Positions 6,815 to 8,111 of a stretch of 8,111 bases of DNA are shown in pieces. Position numbers and translations under genes: made by a program. Position 1 is the stretch's first letter. Each line of letters begins with the position of its first letter. The stretch lies in assembly GCA_037441445.1 (NCBI GenBank), contig JBBISE010000159.1, positions 1 to 8,111 on the forward strand, given 5' to 3'. The notes below the pieces were generated by a model, which saw nothing but the letters and a program-made list of their open reading frames with translations, did not search any database and was not told the DNA's origin. This DNA comes from JAAYQU01 sp037441445 (GTDB lineage Bacteria; Bacteroidota; Bacteroidia; Bacteroidales; Salinivirgaceae).

Positions 6815-7585
6815 TTAGCTCGTTTTACGGTTGACGTACATGGAACTGGCTTGCTGGGTGGGCATTACCAGGATATCGTTTATACATACATGCGAAGGTC
6901 TTGAAAGCGCAAACCAAATAGTTTCAGCAATGTCGTCAGGTGTCAGTGGTGAAAGTCCGTTATACACGTTTTTTGCTCTTTCCTCATCGCCCTTGAAGCG
7001 TACAAACGAAAATTCGGTATCGACCATGCCGGGACAAACCGCCGTGACTTTTATGTTATAGGGCAGCAAATCAATGCGCATTCCTTTGGTCAGGGCTTCT
7101 ACGGCATGTTTGGTGGCGCAGTAAACAGCTCCTTTTTCGTAGGTTTCCTTTCCGGCAATTGACCCAATGTTTACAATATGACCGGTTTGGCGCTCGATCA
7201 TTCGGGGCATTACAAGACGGCTAATGTTCAGTATTCCCTTGATGTTGGTGTCAATCATTTGGGTCCAGTCATCGGGATTTCCTGTCTGGAGGTGGTCTAA
7301 ACCGGCAGCAAGTCCAGCGTTATTAATCAGAATATCAATATTTTTCCATGTATCGTCGAGGCATTGCCAGGCTTTTTCGGTGGCCAGGGCATCGCGTATG
7401 TCGAAAGCAAGGGTTTTGACTGTTACACTGTGTTTGAGTTCAATTTCTTCTTTGAGTTCTACGAGCCGATCTTTACGTCGGCCTGTAATAATCAGGTTAA
7501 TTCCCTGTTTAGCAAGAATGTGTGAGGTTGATTTTCCTATTCCCGCTGTGGCGCCGGTTACGAGTGCTATTTTGTGTTGTGTCAT
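6815..7585 (-). CDS. ydfG: SDR-family NADP-dependent oxidoreductase, YdfG-like
   Basis: This 256-residue classical short-chain dehydrogenase has a Rossmann fold with the cofactor motif TGATAGIG at 10-17. Two arginines at 36-37 after the second strand indicate a preference for NADP(H). NNAG is at 88-91, and the catalytic tetrad is Asn114, Ser142, Tyr155 and Lys159. The segments NNAGLA, DDWTQMIDTNIKG, TEFSFVRFKGD and the ending PTQQASSMYVNR closely follow E. coli YdfG, an NADP-dependent 3-hydroxy acid dehydrogenase that oxidises serine, L-allo-threonine and related 3-hydroxy acids and also reduces malonic semialdehyde. That substrate range is inferred from similarity only. The protein should be cytoplasmic and tetrameric. 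It leads the transcript that continues into the substrate-binding lipoprotein and has its own promoter-like box 28-35 bases upstream of the ATG. Confidence 0.9.
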   Translation of the reverse strand: MTQHKIALVTGATAGIGKSTSHILAKQGINLIITGRRKDRLVELKEEIELKHSVTVKTLAFDIRDALATEKAWQCLDDTWKNIDILINNAGLAAGLDHLQTGNPDDWTQMIDTNIKGILNISRLVMPRMIERQTGHIVNIGSIAGKETYEKGAVYCATKHAVEALTKGMRIDLLPYNIKVTAVCPGMVDTEFSFVRFKGDEERAKNVYNGLSPLTPDDIAETIWFALSRPSHVCINDILVMPTQQASSMYVNRKTS

Positions 7586-7612
7586 GGTTATGTGTGTTTT
7601 CTAAAATTTGCC

Positions 7613-7620
7613 CAAAGGTA
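7613..7620 (-). promoter_or_regulatory. Candidate Bacteroidota -7 box upstream of the SDR gene
   Basis: Read on the minus strand the bases are TACCTTTG, an exact match to TAnnTTTG. They lie in the 65-base gap between the glycogen-binding gene (stop at 7651-7653) and the SDR start at 7585, and would give a short leader of roughly 20 bases. No convincing -33 TTTG was found at the expected distance. It is the likely promoter of the SDR plus substrate-binding-protein transcript. Confidence 0.45.
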
Positions 7621-7650
7621 GGAGTTTTGGATAACTTTTACCATAAATTT

Positions 7651-8111
7651 CTATTCAATCCATAAAACCGAGTCGTAGGATTTGTAACGATTCGATTCAT
7701 AAGCGGGGTTATCGGGATCGTGTATCCACTGGCCGTCAACAATAAATTTATAGGTATGTTTTCCTTTTGACAGAAACAAATCTAGTTCCCATCGGTTGTT
7801 TCTGCGTTCCATTTTAAAGCCATGATGAATCCATCCATTGAACGAACCGGTAACAAAAACTGTGTTGGCATTGGGGAATTTGCCCAACACAAACGTATAG
7901 TTTGGTTTAAACACCAGAAACGAATTGGTAAATTCACCCGAACCGTGCGTAATAGGGTTTTCAGGATCGGGCATCCACTGTCCATCAACAACAAATTTGT
8001 ATTCGTGGTTTCCTGGGTTTAAATAGTAGTCCGTAATCCAGCCCGAATCGGTTTTAGTCATGAAACGCCCATGCCGACAACCGATTTTTCGACACACAAG
8101 AGCATGATTAA
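7651..8111 (-). CDS. Tandem CBM48/AMPK1-like glycogen-binding domain protein, 5' end outside window
   Basis: The frame stays open to the right edge and stops at TAG 7651-7653, giving about 152 visible residues. Two immunoglobulin-like E-set domains of the CBM48/AMPK-beta type are in tandem. The last domain is complete, with VFVTGSFNGW, then a KGKHTYKFIVDGQW strand pair and HDPDNP; the tryptophans and the Lys and Asn of these motifs are the usual alpha-glucan contacts. The previous domain shows MTKTDSGW, GNHEYKFVVDGQW and PDPENP, but its expected G-x-FNxW strand is not seen: bases 8062-8111 encode an unrelated-looking, Cys/Arg-rich stretch. A GTG at 8095-8097 could open the frame but would start inside the domain, so the gene is treated as truncated. 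No enzyme domain is visible; a carbohydrate-binding or regulatory role is inferred. The gene ends 65 bases before the SDR start, and co-transcription is uncertain. Confidence 0.85.
   Translation of the reverse strand, partial: NHALVCRKIGCRHGRFMTKTDSGWITDYYLNPGNHEYKFVVDGQWMPDPENPITHGSGEFTNSFLVFKPNYTFVLGKFPNANTVFVTGSFNGWIHHGFKMERRNNRWELDLFLSKGKHTYKFIVDGQWIHDPDNPAYESNRYKSYDSVLWIE
7705..7758 (-). repeat. Tandem domain repeat, copy in the last CBM48 domain
   Basis: This 54-base segment aligns without gaps to 7954-8007, with 41 of 54 bases identical by hand count. It encodes the conserved core of the glycogen-binding domain, HTYKFIVDGQW through DPDNP. The spacing between copies is 249 bases, exactly 83 codons, which gives the domain period. 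It reflects an internal duplication of the domain rather than a mobile repeat. Confidence 0.7.
7954..8007 (-). repeat. Tandem domain repeat, copy in the preceding CBM48 domain
   Basis: This is the partner of the copy at 7705-7758. It encodes HEYKFVVDGQW through DPENP. Most differences between the copies are scattered single bases, so the duplication is not very recent. Confidence 0.7.

Noticed and set aside
7224..7604. Open frame of 126 codons on the + strand opposite the SDR gene
   Set aside because: It is the antisense shadow of a gene with a complete catalytic tetrad, and no start signal or motif supports it.

Overview
The window most likely comes from a member of the phylum Bacteroidota, in or near the Bacteroidales/Marinilabiliales type. 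Three things point there. A DUF4293 membrane protein, a family essentially confined to that phylum, is present. Two intergenic regions carry TAnnTTTG boxes, the Bacteroidota -7 promoter element. Start codons are preceded by A-rich stretches rather than clear Shine-Dalgarno sequences. Base composition looks moderate and even by eye. There is no mobile element, CRISPR array, tRNA or rRNA, and the region reads as chromosomal core and housekeeping DNA.

Layout from left to right. Positions 1-267 (+) hold the C-terminal end of a SpoIIE/PP2C-type phosphatase cut by the left edge. All other genes are on the minus strand. Read in their own direction, the order is: an edge-truncated protein with two tandem CBM48/AMPK1-like glycogen-binding domains (7651-8111); a YdfG-like SDR oxidoreductase (6815-7585) six bases ahead of a peptide-type substrate-binding lipoprotein (5183-6808); then, after a 99-base gap with a promoter-like box and an inverted repeat, a run of five genes. 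These are a DUF4293 membrane protein (4643-5083), a small unrecognised lipoprotein (4036-4581), a secreted TPR protein (2192-4024), a SixA-type phosphohistidine phosphatase (1645-2139) and XseA, the exonuclease VII large subunit (277-1641). Gaps inside this run are 61, 11, 52 and 3 bases, so it could be one operon. XseA meets the phosphatase fragment tail to tail with nine bases between the stops.

The genes do not form an obvious single pathway. The two closest couplings are lipoprotein with TPR protein, both predicted to be exported, and SixA with XseA, both cytoplasmic. The substrate-binding protein has no permease or ATPase beside it here. I found no convincing new system. The points most worth a second look are the uncharacterised DUF4293-lipoprotein-TPR trio, the absence of xseB next to xseA, the repeated hexamer in the 5084-5182 promoter region, and both window ends, where the partial proteins stop resembling their families within about 50-60 bases of the edge.
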